Counted from the stretch's first letter, positions 28,924-37,703 are shown. The stretch: 64,000 bases of DNA from Sporosarcina oncorhynchi (GCF_033304615.1 NZ_CP129118.1:2848001-2912000), one strand, 5' to 3'. A program made the numbers and translations. Notes: generated from the letters alone by a model not told the origin.

Positions 28924-30189
28924 GTGTATTTAGACGCATTAGATCCAGTTCGCACATCCAAATCACAACTTGATGAAGCGACTTGCCAAAGTTTTAGGGT
29001 GCAAGGAGAAAGCATACTTCTAAAAACGTTATTAGAAGGGGCTCGTCCCATAGTGACCCAGACGCAAATAATGGATTCATTGGTCATTCACACTATTTTG
29101 GAAGATGACGTGATGAAAAACCATTTTCTTCAATTGATTGACCATGGTCATATTCAAATCGCGAGATATCCTAACCTGAAAGCAAAAAATGTGCAAGGGT
29201 TACAAGCCTATTTTTTATCGACATTGCAAAAAGGGTTAAAGGATGGCGAAAGTTTTCATAACTATTCCGCCTTTCCTTTTTTAGAGGAATTAAGTCTGGA
29301 TGAGCGCAGAAAGTTCCAGCAAGATATTATCGATGCCGTTTCAAATCAGCATTTTTCCTTCAAATCGGATTACCTAAAAGCTGAACACATTGAACAGCTG
29401 GAAGCGTATTTACGAAATCTACATCAATTCGACTGGACGTTGCGTGGACGTTTTACAGAAATGGGGCCATTCACAAAAGGATTCGATGATTTATTCCTGA
29501 AAGGGTATCATACCTTAAAAAGCCATGAACATGAAAACGAGGAAGTTGTTGCATTGTGTCAAGAAATGATGGCGCATCGCACTTTCCAAAATACGCGTTC
29601 AATCTATTATCATGCGTTGGACGCGATCAGTCCCCATTACTCCATTGAGTCTAAAAAAATGGTGAAAGGGCTAATCGATATGTGCTATAACGAATCCATC
29701 GCATCGACCCTTCCGGATAATAAATACAATATGAGTTTTGAAACAGGCGCCGAAGAGCTCATTCTCTGTCTGGAAGGGAAACAAGAACCGTTACACAAGG
29801 AGGGAGTTCTGCTCATCCCTTCAAAAGATAAAGATTATTTCACTTGGGAATCATTGGCCGACCTATTAGTGGAAGTTGAAAACTTGCAGCTTACCAAAAA
29901 GATTACGCGCCTAGAAGCATTGGAAGAATACAAACGTCAAAACTCCATCCGGAAACCGGCTTTGAAACTCGCTAAATATGCAGCATTAGGCTTAGCTCCA
30001 TCTCTCATTCCTCTTGGAACAGGCATTGTAGAAATTGTCACAACCGGCCTTAATTTCATTGCAGGCGACATGATCAGCGAAAAGCTTAAAAAGCCCTCAC
30101 AAAAAGAAGTAATTCACGAGTTTCAAAAGTACAGGGAGAAACAAAAAGTAGCAGAGAAAGCCATTTCGTTCACATCCGTTTCAAACTAA
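28924..30189 (+). CDS. Uncharacterised 421-residue protein paired with a NUDIX hydrolase
   Basis: Starts at GTG 28924 behind AAAGGAGGAGG. No family recognised. Residues 1-330 are soluble and helical. A hydrophobic glycine/proline-rich segment near the C-terminus (ALGLAPSLIPLGTGIVEIV, then TTGLNFIAGDMI) could insert in a membrane or oligomerise, and a basic helix ends the protein. Cotranscribed with the NUDIX gene and closed by a strong terminator. A soluble sensor with a membrane-active tail plus a nucleotide hydrolase is compatible with a stress or defence module, but that is speculation. Confidence 0.65.
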   Translation: MYLDALDPVRTSKSQLDEATCQSFRVQGESILLKTLLEGARPIVTQTQIMDSLVIHTILEDDVMKNHFLQLIDHGHIQIARYPNLKAKNVQGLQAYFLSTLQKGLKDGESFHNYSAFPFLEELSLDERRKFQQDIIDAVSNQHFSFKSDYLKAEHIEQLEAYLRNLHQFDWTLRGRFTEMGPFTKGFDDLFLKGYHTLKSHEHENEEVVALCQEMMAHRTFQNTRSIYYHALDAISPHYSIESKKMVKGLIDMCYNESIASTLPDNKYNMSFETGAEELILCLEGKQEPLHKEGVLLIPSKDKDYFTWESLADLLVEVENLQLTKKITRLEALEEYKRQNSIRKPALKLAKYAALGLAPSLIPLGTGIVEIVTTGLNFIAGDMISEKLKKPSQKEVIHEFQKYREKQKVAEKAISFTSVSN

Positions 30190-30195
30190 AAAACA

Positions 30196-30235
30196 GCAAA
30201 ACCCCCAATCCAACTTTTCGGACTGGGGGTTTTGC
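30196..30235 (+). terminator. Terminator of the NUDIX operon
   Basis: GCAAAACCCCCA (30196-30207) pairs with TGGGGGTTTTGC (30224-30235), extended by atcc/ggac pairing; an unusually GC-rich core. Confidence 0.88.
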
Positions 30236-30265
30236 CGCGTTGAGGTACTCTGCACGTATAATCTT

Positions 30266-30391
30266 TTAGTTCGGATAGCCACTCATGACCTTCTGATCGC
30301 GCATTTCATGGATCATATTATAATAAGGATTGTTCGTTGAGACATCTAAAATGAATCTTTGACAGCCACCACCATCATCTTTTTCCATACT
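30266..30391 (-). pseudogene. Degenerate fragment of an SLH module
   Basis: The reverse strand reads DVSTNNPYYNMIHEMRDQKV and MSGYPN then stop, clearly homologous to the first SLH module of the intact gene at 26087-27223 (DVSKNSPYVDIVHEMRDKNI). Upstream, AVKDSF is kept but is followed by a TAG because two bases are missing relative to the intact gene. No start or signal peptide remains. It lies next to repeat copy B. Confidence 0.75.
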
Positions 30392-30458
30392 TTTTTTGCG
30401 GTATTGGGACATTTGCTTATCAAGCAAACGAGCCCGATAACGGAGATATTGGTTGCAA

Positions 30459-30593
30459 CCCGTTGATGTGCGCTGCAGCCGGACGCGTTCTGGAGGGCGG
30501 GCGGTGAACCACACCCCTTCGCTTCGCTTCGACGGGTGTTTCACTTGTCCCACTAATCCTCCCAGAGTCGCCGGCTTCCGCTCCGATCAACTA
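30459..30593 (+). repeat. Long imperfect palindromic repeat, copy B
   Basis: Begins cccgttgatgtgcgctgc, continues with agccggacgcgttctggag, and ends agtcgccggcttccgctccg then atcaacta. The outer ends are complementary and inner arms (gcggtgaac with gtttcac; ggagg with cctcc) extend the fold. Same unit and orientation as copies C and D. Confidence 0.8.
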
Positions 30594-30646
30594 AATATCA
30601 TACAAAAAAATCGCAACACAATCGCCTTTTATAGCATAAATCGTTT

Positions 30647-31126
30647 CTAAAAAACTTGTACTAAACGCTTTTCAATTTGAAATTCAAATTCTCTAATGAG
30701 TAGGTTAGTTTCTGCATCGAGTAGATTGACTTCAATTATTATAGAGTCCCAACTTTCTAAATGAGTACGCTCCACAGATTTTTGATAACCTCTTACTTCA
30801 GAACATTTTTTCAGATGGTATGGTTTTTCGCAAGACAAATTAAAAGTGCTTTCATCAATTTTCCAATCACCGTAATGAATATTTATGTTCCGGTCAAGTT
30901 TATTTTGTGCGTCAAAACCAAAAAACATTTCTTTGGTTTCTTCATTATAATAAATCCCCATTACTTTTAAGTAAAATTCATTATCATTTATTAATGGTAT
31001 TTGGATCCCTGTATTACCATCTGGCTCCCCAACCCATTCATTCCACTGTTCTTTAGACCACATATCCATTTTACTTGTATCATATGTCTTCATTATAAAT
31101 TCAACAGCAACAATTTCTTTTGTCAT
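30647..31126 (-). CDS. Uncharacterised 159-residue protein
   Basis: ATG 31126 follows AGGGGTG. The product is acidic and soluble, without signal peptide or membrane span. It has many aromatic residues (MWSKEQWNEWVGEP, IHYGDWKI) and alternates strands as in a beta-rich fold. No family recognised. It is a lone gene sitting between repeat copies B and C, an accessory-looking location. An immunity-type role is possible but unproved. Confidence 0.6.
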   Translation of the reverse strand: MTKEIVAVEFIMKTYDTSKMDMWSKEQWNEWVGEPDGNTGIQIPLINDNEFYLKVMGIYYNEETKEMFFGFDAQNKLDRNINIHYGDWKIDESTFNLSCEKPYHLKKCSEVRGYQKSVERTHLESWDSIIIEVNLLDAETNLLIREFEFQIEKRLVQVF

Positions 31127-31164
31127 TCGTTACACCCCTAAGATATTTAAATAGTGGCTTATAC

Positions 31165-31333
31165 AGCAATCGCACCCATTAATGGAATAGGGTGAAACCG
31201 TTGATTTGCGTTCCGGCCGGACGCGTTCCTGGGGGCGTGCGGTGAGCCTCCTCGGTCCGCTACGCTCCCCTGTGGGGTCTCACCTGTCACGCTTATCCCC
31301 AAGGAGTCGCCGGCCTCCACTCCAATCAACTAA
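31165..31333 (+). repeat. Long imperfect palindromic repeat, copy C
   Basis: The core unit (31198-31333) begins ccgttgatttgcgttccgg and ends gtcgccggcctccactccaa then tcaacta. A left extension from 31165 (gcaatcgcacccattaatgg) corresponds to the hairpin left of copy D. The complementary arms cggtgagcc/ggtctcacc and ggacgcgttcctggggg/ccccaaggagtcg fold into one long hairpin. Confidence 0.82.
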
Positions 31334-31376
31334 GAGTGTAGTACTTAGCAATTGCGCCCGATTCCAGAAGAACCCT

Positions 31377-31694
31377 TTACTCTTTTGGAAGAACTCCTTT
31401 TGTGATATTCTTCATTGCTTTATCCGATATAGTTCCAATAATAATAAAGACAAAGAATAATATGACCAGGAAAATAAAAGCTTCTAAAAAGGGACTAGGA
31501 AACTTTCCTTCAATCAATTTTTTACCGTAAACTATAAGGGCGGTTGAAGTACCTACCGTGAAAATAAAAGTTACAATCACACCTATAAGTTGAGTTTTAC
31601 TAAGTTTCTTATACTCTTTCAAATTCTCTCTATTTTTTATAAATGCACGTGTCATTAGTAGCACCAGTAATATAATTAATACATAGTCAACCAA
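31377..31694 (-). CDS. Small membrane protein (105 residues)
   Basis: TTG 31694 is chosen because GAGGAGG lies six bases upstream; upstream in-frame codons to 31730 lack a site. Three membrane segments: VDYVLIILLVLLMTRAFI, LIGVIVTFIFTVGTSTALIV and LEAFIFLVILFFVFIIIGTI, joined by a basic loop. No known family. Similar-sized three-span proteins occur at 40035 and 41094. Confidence 0.65.
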   Translation of the reverse strand: MVDYVLIILLVLLMTRAFIKNRENLKEYKKLSKTQLIGVIVTFIFTVGTSTALIVYGKKLIEGKFPSPFLEAFIFLVILFFVFIIIGTISDKAMKNITKGVLPKE

Positions 31695-31741
31695 GTTTAG
31701 CCTCCTCAAAATGGCCCGATTGAGGCGCAATTATTGTTTGC

Positions 31742-31770
31742 AAAAAAGCACCTCATAGAGATGCTTTTTA
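31742..31770 (-). terminator. Terminator of the Fic gene
   Basis: AAAAAAGCA pairs with TGCTTTTT with an inner ctc/gag, directly behind the Fic stop codon on the reverse strand, where the A-run becomes the U-tract. Confidence 0.75.
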
Positions 31771-32496
31771 ACTGATTGTACTTAGATATAAGTCAAGGGA
31801 ATCTTCTACTTCACGTTCTACTAACGCTATAAAGTCACTATAATCTTCTGTCGTATGTGCTTTATCGAGTGCTTCGTAATAGGCCAATCGATTTTCCACT
31901 TTAATAATGACTGGAGGAAATCCATCTTTCATTACCTCCAAATTAAGCAAAAGTCTTGAAGTACGTCCATTTCCGTCTATAAAAGGATGAATACCAACAA
32001 AAATAGCATGCAACATCGCGCCACGCTTAACAGGATGAAGGTGGATTCCTTCATTCCGATACCAGTTCATCATTTGTTCCATTTTTTCTTGGATTAGGTA
32101 ATGCGCTGGTGGTATATGTTTAGCACCCGAAATAAAGACTTGTTCTTTACGGTAAACACCTGCATACTCGTCATCAATCCCTTTGAGTACTAACCGATGT
32201 AAATTTTTTATTTGCCATTCAGAAAGAGATTCTTTCATTTGGACAATTTCTTCAACATAACTAATGGCATCACGATGATTGATAATCTCCAAATGTTCTC
32301 TCAGCGTCTTACCACCAATCGTAATCCCTTCGAGAACCACTTTCGTTTCATTCATGGTTAATGTATTGCCTTCAATGGCGTTCGAATTATAGGTCCACTC
32401 TAGAAATAGTTTTTCTCGTAAACTTTTCAATGTATATTTAGGTAAAGGACGAGCAGCATCTAATTGTGCCTTCTTTTTATTAATAACTTCAAACAA
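31768..32496 (-). CDS. Fic-domain AMPylator (inhibitory helix at the N-terminus)
   Basis: 242 residues starting at TTG 32496, eight bases after GGGAGG. The catalytic motif HPFIDGNGR (170-178) is intact. Near the N-terminus NSNAIEGN (37-44) matches the S/TxxxE(G/N) inhibitory helix that folds back on the active site in class II Fic proteins, so the enzyme is probably autoinhibited. Fic proteins transfer AMP to hydroxyl side chains of targets, sometimes as toxins. No separate antitoxin is needed in this class. It is a single gene with its own terminator. Confidence 0.9.
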   Translation of the reverse strand: MFEVINKKKAQLDAARPLPKYTLKSLREKLFLEWTYNSNAIEGNTLTMNETKVVLEGITIGGKTLREHLEIINHRDAISYVEEIVQMKESLSEWQIKNLHRLVLKGIDDEYAGVYRKEQVFISGAKHIPPAHYLIQEKMEQMMNWYRNEGIHLHPVKRGAMLHAIFVGIHPFIDGNGRTSRLLLNLEVMKDGFPPVIIKVENRLAYYEALDKAHTTEDYSDFIALVEREVEDSLDLYLSTIS

Positions 32497-32700
32497 ATGA
32501 GTAACCTCCCAACTATACTAGTAGAGTATTTCTATTATTGTAACTCATATTTGAAAAGTTCTATACATAATTGATATACATCTAATTTTTTGACCCCGTT
32601 AAACAACATCGTTGTTTAAAGATTAATCAAGAAAAAAGGACCCAATAGGTCCTTTTTTCGCTAATCTGCTTCACCTAGTGTAAGCTTTTAAGTGACGAAA
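32497..32700. terminator. Intergenic hairpins upstream of repeat D
   Basis: A perfect inverted repeat taaacaac/gttgttta at 32600-32618 is followed by a terminator-like hairpin AAAAAAGGACC/GGTCCTTTTTT at 32632-32658. No gene is seen; the hairpin may end transcription of a gene lost from this position. Confidence 0.65.
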
Positions 32701-32873
32701 ACTTTTCCACAATCGCACTCGATTGTGGAAAAGTGTTAAACCCGTTAATTTGCGTTCCAGACGGACGCTTTCCGGAGGGCGTGGCTTGAGCCGCTTCCTT
32801 CGCTTCGCTCCGTCCAGGGTCTCAAGGCACACGCTAATCCTCCCGGAGTCGCCGTCTTCCACTTCAATTAACT
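32701..32873 (+). repeat. Long imperfect palindromic repeat, copy D, with adjoining hairpin
   Basis: A perfect 13-bp stem (ttttccacaatcg 32703-32715 and cgattgtggaaaa 32720-32732) is followed by the unit 32741-32873: cccgttaatttgcgttccag through gtcgccgtcttccacttcaa then ttaacta. Nested arms (gttaatt/aattaac, agacgg/ccgtct, ggaggg/cctccc, cttgag/ctcaag) make a single long hairpin. IS4 copy 1 is inserted exactly at its right edge. Confidence 0.85.
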
Positions 32874-32875
32874 AA

Positions 32876-34393
32876 CTCAACTTTCGCACCAATGAATTCT
32901 CTGTAAAGCCTTGAACTGCCACCGTTCGAACTACTAGTAATTGTATGCTTGACATTGCATGTAAATAAAGAAAGACACCCTTCGGTTTGGTATAGTGGAG
33001 TTACCATACAACACTAACCATAGAAGAGGTGTCTCTCCCATGATAAACCAAAAACCATGTAACTTTCAAATGCCAAACGAAGCAGAAGCTGCATTTAAAG
33101 AACTAGAAATTACGAAGCATTTACGAGAAGCCGGTATTTCTAAATTCTTCGGATTTACCTGTTCCTATCTTTTTAGACTCGTATTCTGCCTGATTTTTCA
33201 GCAACGGAACTGGTTCTCGCTCCTGCAGTCCAAACGGGCGGGGGATCTGCCCGGCAAAGATACCGTCTACCGTTTCCTCGATCAGTCTACCTTCAATTGG
33301 CGTCGGTTCCTTTTGTCGCTCAGCAGTTCGGCGATTCGCAAAGTCGACCGGTTGACAGGACAGGACCGACGAAAAGTCCTGATTGTAGATGATTCCGCAT
33401 ACCGTCGAGATCGAAGTAAGAAAGTGGAACTACTCGCCAGGCTGTATGACCATGCATCGGGTGGCTATTACAAAGGATTTAAGATGCTTACTTTGGGTTG
33501 GTCAGATGGCATGACCTTCCTACCTGTCGATTTTACGCTCCAGAGTTCTAAGAAGACGGAAAATGGGATAGCAGAAAAACTGGACAAGCGGACTTCCGGT
33601 TATAAACGTCGGAAAGAAGCCATTGAGAAATCAACAGATTTACTCCCCCAAATGGTCCGAAGAGCATTACATGCAGGTATCGAAGCAGAATTCCTGTTGA
33701 TGGATTCCTGGTTCACCATGCCTGCGCTGATTAAGAATGTTCTAGCCGAAGGAATCGGTGTCATTGGGATGGTCAAAAAGAACAAGACCCGGTACTTTGT
33801 GGAAGGGAAACCTGTCGATTTGACTGGACTCTATCAACTGGCACGCCGTCAAGAAGGGCAGTTTGGCATCCTCCGTTCAATCTTGTGCGAGCTTTCCGAC
33901 GGCATCCAAGTAAAAATGGTCTTTGTACAGAATAAGAATAAGAAAAGCGACTGGTTAGCCATCCTCTCTACAGACTGTACGCTTTCCGAAAAGGAGATTA
34001 TCAAAATCTATGGTATGCGATGGGACATCGAGGTCTTCTTCAAGACGGCCAAATCACTGCTGAATCTGGCCAAGGAGTTCCAGGTTCGGTCGTATGGCAG
34101 TTTGATTGGTCACACAACCATCGTATTCACACGATTTATCGTCCTCTCCTGGCAACACCACAATGAAGCAGATCCCCGGACACTTGGCGGGCTGTTCTAC
34201 GAACTATGTGATGAAATTGATGACCTCGACTGGGCGTGCGCATTGCAGGAATTGATCGGGTTTCTTAAAGACGCACTAAAGAAGACGGGAAGACAAACCA
34301 GAAACTTGATTCAAAAACAAGTCCTGCATTGGATGGAAGGTTTGCCTTGTTATATCAGGGCTTATTTGCCGATTTCACTCTGCGAAAGTTGAG
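32876..34393 (+). mobile_element. IS4-family insertion sequence, copy 1 (1518 bp)
   Basis: The ends are CTCAACTTTCGCA at the left and TGCGAAAGTTGAG at the right, a perfect 13-bp inverted repeat. The left flank is TAACTAA (32869-32875) but the right flank is TTAATAA (34394-34400); the flanks do not match each other but match the opposite flanks of copy 2. One intact transposase gene; its stop codon lies within the right terminal repeat. Confidence 0.93.
33040..34392 (+). CDS. IS4-family transposase, copy 1
   Basis: 450 residues from ATG 33040 (AGAGGTG eight bases upstream). DDE chemistry is visible: IVDDSAYRR (first Asp), LLMDSWFTMPAL (second Asp) and YGMRWDIEVFFKTAK, which is the Y-(2)-R-(3)-E-(6)-K signature of the IS4 family carrying the catalytic Glu. 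The frame is full length. Copy 2 (38593-39945) differs in three residues that I see (Phe/Ser in ISKxFGF, His/Arg in WQHxN, Asp/Tyr in DEIDxLDW), so both are recent. Confidence 0.95.
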   Translation: MINQKPCNFQMPNEAEAAFKELEITKHLREAGISKFFGFTCSYLFRLVFCLIFQQRNWFSLLQSKRAGDLPGKDTVYRFLDQSTFNWRRFLLSLSSSAIRKVDRLTGQDRRKVLIVDDSAYRRDRSKKVELLARLYDHASGGYYKGFKMLTLGWSDGMTFLPVDFTLQSSKKTENGIAEKLDKRTSGYKRRKEAIEKSTDLLPQMVRRALHAGIEAEFLLMDSWFTMPALIKNVLAEGIGVIGMVKKNKTRYFVEGKPVDLTGLYQLARRQEGQFGILRSILCELSDGIQVKMVFVQNKNKKSDWLAILSTDCTLSEKEIIKIYGMRWDIEVFFKTAKSLLNLAKEFQVRSYGSLIGHTTIVFTRFIVLSWQHHNEADPRTLGGLFYELCDEIDDLDWACALQELIGFLKDALKKTGRQTRNLIQKQVLHWMEGLPCYIRAYLPISLCES

Positions 34394-35670
34394 TTAATAA
34401 GAAAAAACGAAATGATTCTTTTCATGACGGGATTGGAATAGAAGAAATTCATCATCATCCTGCAAATACGCAATGTGACTGTTGCCAAGGTCAAATGACT
34501 GCGGCAGGGATGACCATTGTGCGTGAGGAAGCAAAATTCATTCCCGCTACAATGAAGCGTGTCCAACATATTGAACATGCCTATGAGTGCAGGCTTTGTA
34601 AAAAAGATACGAATCAAAAGGCTCAGATAAAACGTGGAAAAGCACCGCAAGGTGCCATTCAACGTAGCATTGCTGGACCTACCGTTCTAGCAAAACTCAT
34701 CTACGATAAGTTCATCCAATACTTGCCTCTTTATCGCCAAGTAAAGGAGTGGGAACGATATGGCCTGCTTACGAATGATAAGAACTTATCAAATTGGGTC
34801 ATTCGTGTAGCGGAAGATTGGCTTTTACCTGTTTATGAACTGATGAAGCAGATATTAACTGCGAAATCAATTCTTCATGTGGATGAAACGTATGCGCAAA
34901 TTATCAATCGGTCAGACGGGAAATCTGGACAATCAAATGCGTACAATTGGGTGTTTCGCAGCGTGCCAAGCCAAGGCCCAATCATTGTCCTTTTCCAAAG
35001 TGCTTTATCAAGAGGTCGATCTGTATTGGAAGAATTTACAGCTGGCTTTAAAGGCACAGTGATTTGTGATGGCTATTCTGCATATGGTAATTTACCTAAT
35101 ATCACATTCGCTAACTGCTGGGCGCATGTCCGACGTTATTGGCTAAAAGCCGATAGCAAAAACGGTGAAATTGGCGTTGATTACTGCGATCAACTATATC
35201 GCTTAGAACGCGAATTCAAGCACTTTTCACCTAGTAAGCGTCGAAAAGCAAGGCAGAAATATTCAAAACCGATTGTAGAAAAGTTTCTAAAATGGGTAGA
35301 TGAATCACCTTTCTTTGGGAAGAACGCCTTAGCTACAGCCGCGGACTACACATTAAATCGCGTAAAGGAGTTAAAAGCTTTTCTATTCGATGGTCGGATT
35401 GAAATAGATAATAATCCAGCTGAAAATGCGATTCGCCCAAATGTGATTGGGCGTAAGAACTGGCTTTTTTCTGTAAGCGAAGCCGGTGCTAAAGCAAATG
35501 CGCTCTGCTTAAGTTTAGCTGAAACAGCAAAAGCTAACGGCATTGATTTTTATCAATATCTAGTTAAGCTAATAACGGAGTTACCCAATTTACCAATTCA
35601 TCAGCAACCTGTAATTTTAAATGATTATTTGCCTTGGTCGAAAAATATTCAAGCGACATGTGCAAAATAG
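34394..35670 (+). pseudogene. tnpC: IS66 transposase tnpC, 3' part, cut off by IS4 copy 1
   Basis: Directly after IS4 copy 1 the frame reads KKRNDSFHDG, a zinc-binding CDCCQG segment, the central DDE domain (ILHVDETYA, VICDGYSAYG, CWAHVRRYW) and the C-terminal IEIDNNPAENAIRP motif typical of IS66 TnpC. An internal ATG at 34495 opens a 391-residue frame, but the natural N-terminus is missing here: it is at 38106-38421, 4 kb downstream. Joining the two halves at TTAATAA gives one uninterrupted frame. Confidence 0.92.
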
Positions 35671-35753
35671 CCGTGTATCTGAAAAAAGTTCAGGTAAACG
35701 GCTATTCTTCGTGCGTACCGAAAGGTACGCTTATTTTTATAGTTCGGGCTTAC
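34394..35753 (+). mobile_element. IS66-family element, right-hand portion
   Basis: Extends from the IS4 copy 1 junction to the right terminal repeat CGGGCTTAC ending at 35753, the complement of GTAAGCCCG at the left end (37429). A hairpin (aatagccgt/acggctatt) follows tnpC. The bases just outside the right end (attcgtca) do not match those outside the left end (gttttacc), so its own target duplication has been lost or the ends come from different events. Confidence 0.75.
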
Positions 35754-36004
35754 ATTCGTCATTGCAAAACCTCCCAGTATATTGATCTACGGAGATTATC
35801 GCATGGAGGAAAAAGGATTACTATGTGGGAGAAGTTTGACGCTTACAAATCAAGAGGCTGGACGTGTGGAGGGAAATTGAGGTTACCTCAGTTAATTGAA
35901 ATCAAATAAAGGCGCCCACTCAAAAGAGTAGACGCCTTTTTGATTTGTCGGCTATAGTCAGACATTTCCGTTGACACTAACGATTTCCCTTCTAGAAAAA
36001 AACC
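35754..36004 (+). terminator. Intergenic stretch with a terminator
   Basis: A 28-codon frame starting at ATG 35823 behind GGAGG-like sequence (MWEKFDAYKSRGWTCGGK) may be a gene tail or chance. It is followed by a clear hairpin, AAAGGCG with inner cactc against gagt and CGCCTTTT (35907-35942), that can serve both strands. Confidence 0.6.
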
Positions 36005-36472
36005 TCAATCAATATCTATTCTTTTTAATAACTCTAGTCGTTCTTCTAAAAGAATGAAGTTTGTATTTTCACGAACACTAACCTCAACAACTAACATAGA
36101 ATCTAAATACTCTTGCAAAGTCTTTATATACGCTTTAATAAATTCAAGTAAATTAAAATCATATTCCCATTCAACTGTGTTAGTCAATTCATCAAATTTA
36201 TTTATAGTTATCCCAGGACCTTTCTTTGTTAGAGTATAAATAGATGCATTGCCAAATGGGTTTAGTGTTTGTTTTTCACCTGTTCGATACAGTTCAATTA
36301 ATAGACCACTAAATTCAATCAAAATGGTACTATGCATACTCGTTGAAAAGATTAAATTCTTTTCACTTCTATCATTCACAAAAAATTGTAAATAACTATC
36401 TAAATAGTATTCAATACTATTATTTTTTAATACCGAAACATCTTCCTCAATTTCAAATATTATTTTCATCAT
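36005..36472 (-). CDS. Probable immunity protein for the adjacent polymorphic toxin
   Basis: 155 residues, acidic and soluble, 10 bases downstream of the toxin gene in the same direction, with overlapping-type spacing. No conserved motif is recognised, as is usual for immunity families. Its role is inferred from the fixed toxin-then-immunity order. The toxin and this gene are the only host genes on the segment bracketed by the two IS4 copies. Confidence 0.6.
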   Translation of the reverse strand: MMKIIFEIEEDVSVLKNNSIEYYLDSYLQFFVNDRSEKNLIFSTSMHSTILIEFSGLLIELYRTGEKQTLNPFGNASIYTLTKKGPGITINKFDELTNTVEWEYDFNLLEFIKAYIKTLQEYLDSMLVVEVSVRENTNFILLEERLELLKRIDID

Positions 36473-36482
36473 ATATGCTCCT

Positions 36483-37292
36483 TTACTTAACTTTTATTAC
36501 TGAAGTACCAGCCGTTGGATATGATGTTTTTATTATGTTATCCTTCGTTACAACTGTTGTCATACCTGAAATCCCATGCTTTTGGGGATTGTAAGTATAC
36601 ACCTTTGTTCCATCTGCAAGGGTAATCAATTTACCCTTTTCTAAAGACTCCATGACTAAATTCTTAACTTGCGCTTCACCGAGAGCTTTAGGAAATAAGG
36701 TGTCCCCCTTCTTTGCAATGGTTCCTGTAATATGTCCCTTTACAATGTGTTCCCATCCCGTTTTACTATTTCCATCCAATAGTATACCTTTACTATTATG
36801 TTTTAAAACCTTTCCTAAACCTTCAAAGGCAGTAACCTGTGCACCCTTTCCAGACTTAATTAACAAACTAGCCAATGATCCAGCTTTCACTACTTTGCCA
36901 GCAGGGAATAGGGAAACTAGAGCAATTCCTTTATCTGTTACACTAGAATTTGGATTAAAAAGAGTTTTGATATCATCTATTACAAGAAAGTCTAAACCCG
37001 CTTTAGCTCCATCTAAAGCAAATTGACCAGCCTGCTTTAGCCATGCTGTAGTAGAACTTGCCCAGCTTTTTGCAGTATCCAACCAAGACGGAGTTGATTT
37101 GGAAGCGAGGGCCATCGCCATCTCTTTTGCTTCTTTAGAAATAATTACGGTATCAACCGTTAGTTTTGCTGTTTTAACATCCATATTATCTTTACTTGAT
37201 AAACTTTTTTGTTTTTCTAAATAATTAGCATCATATACATTGGTTGCTGAGCTCTTCGAATTAGAAATACCAGTGATCGACATATAGTCCAT
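36483..37292 (-). CDS. Polymorphic toxin with pre-toxin region and C-terminal RNase-like domain
   Basis: 269 residues. The middle (WLDTAKSWASSTTAWLKQAG to DKGIALVSLFPAGKVVKAGS, ~70-140) resembles the pre-toxin TG-type linker of Bacillales polymorphic toxins. The last ~90 residues (GWEHIVKGHITG with His, KVYTYNPQKHG, IIKTSYPT) look like a BECR-fold (barnase/EndoU/colicin-RelE) ribonuclease toxin. No LXG, WXG or signal peptide is apparent, so the protein is short and may be an orphan or truncated delivery form. An immunity-like gene follows. Confidence 0.65.
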   Translation of the reverse strand: MDYMSITGISNSKSSATNVYDANYLEKQKSLSSKDNMDVKTAKLTVDTVIISKEAKEMAMALASKSTPSWLDTAKSWASSTTAWLKQAGQFALDGAKAGLDFLVIDDIKTLFNPNSSVTDKGIALVSLFPAGKVVKAGSLASLLIKSGKGAQVTAFEGLGKVLKHNSKGILLDGNSKTGWEHIVKGHITGTIAKKGDTLFPKALGEAQVKNLVMESLEKGKLITLADGTKVYTYNPQKHGISGMTTVVTKDNIIKTSYPTAGTSVIKVK

Positions 37293-37511
37293 CCATTTTT
37301 TTGTAAAGTTTCTATTAAAAACTATAAATACATAATAGAGGAAATAACACTATTTCAATAAGAGCTAAAAGACTCAACTTTCGCATCCAATAAAATAGGG
37401 TAATAAGATACCTATACCAAGTTTTACCGTAAGCCCGTAATCAAATAACGCATATAAACAACCTTGCACCTCCGGTACGATAGACATATCGATTCTAGGG
37501 GGTGCTTTCTT

Positions 37512-37703
37512 ATGCCGACTAATAAACTAACAATTGTCCCAGTGACACTAAATCCTATCAAGGACGAATCTTCGTCTATCAACTCCCCGCAATTCCTCCC
37601 TGGGCCAAGCTGCGTCATTAAAACAGCTGGTGCTGAAATTTCCTTCTTTAATGGCGTAGATGAGAAGATCATCCTAACAATCATGAAGGGGCTGAGGAAT
37701 TAA
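37512..37703 (+). CDS. tnpA: IS66 TnpA-like protein (short)
   Basis: 63 residues from ATG 37512 behind AGGGGGTG. The C-terminal part (CVIKTAGAEISFFNGVDEKI) matches the end of IS66 TnpA proteins. The usual N-terminal helix-turn-helix of TnpA (~40-60 residues) is absent, so this is a short or truncated form. Its last base overlaps the tnpB start (TAATG), the normal coupling in IS66 elements. Confidence 0.65.
   Translation: MPTNKLTIVPVTLNPIKDESSSINSPQFLPGPSCVIKTAGAEISFFNGVDEKIILTIMKGLRN

Noticed and set aside
30453..30650. Reading frames over repeat copies B, C and D (also 31206-31460 and 32671-32862)
   Set aside because: They follow the repeat, differ between copies in frame and lack starts with ribosome binding sites.
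37429..37440. An 8-bp target duplication for the IS66 element
   Set aside because: The bases outside its two ends (gttttacc and attcgtca) do not match, so no duplication can be claimed.
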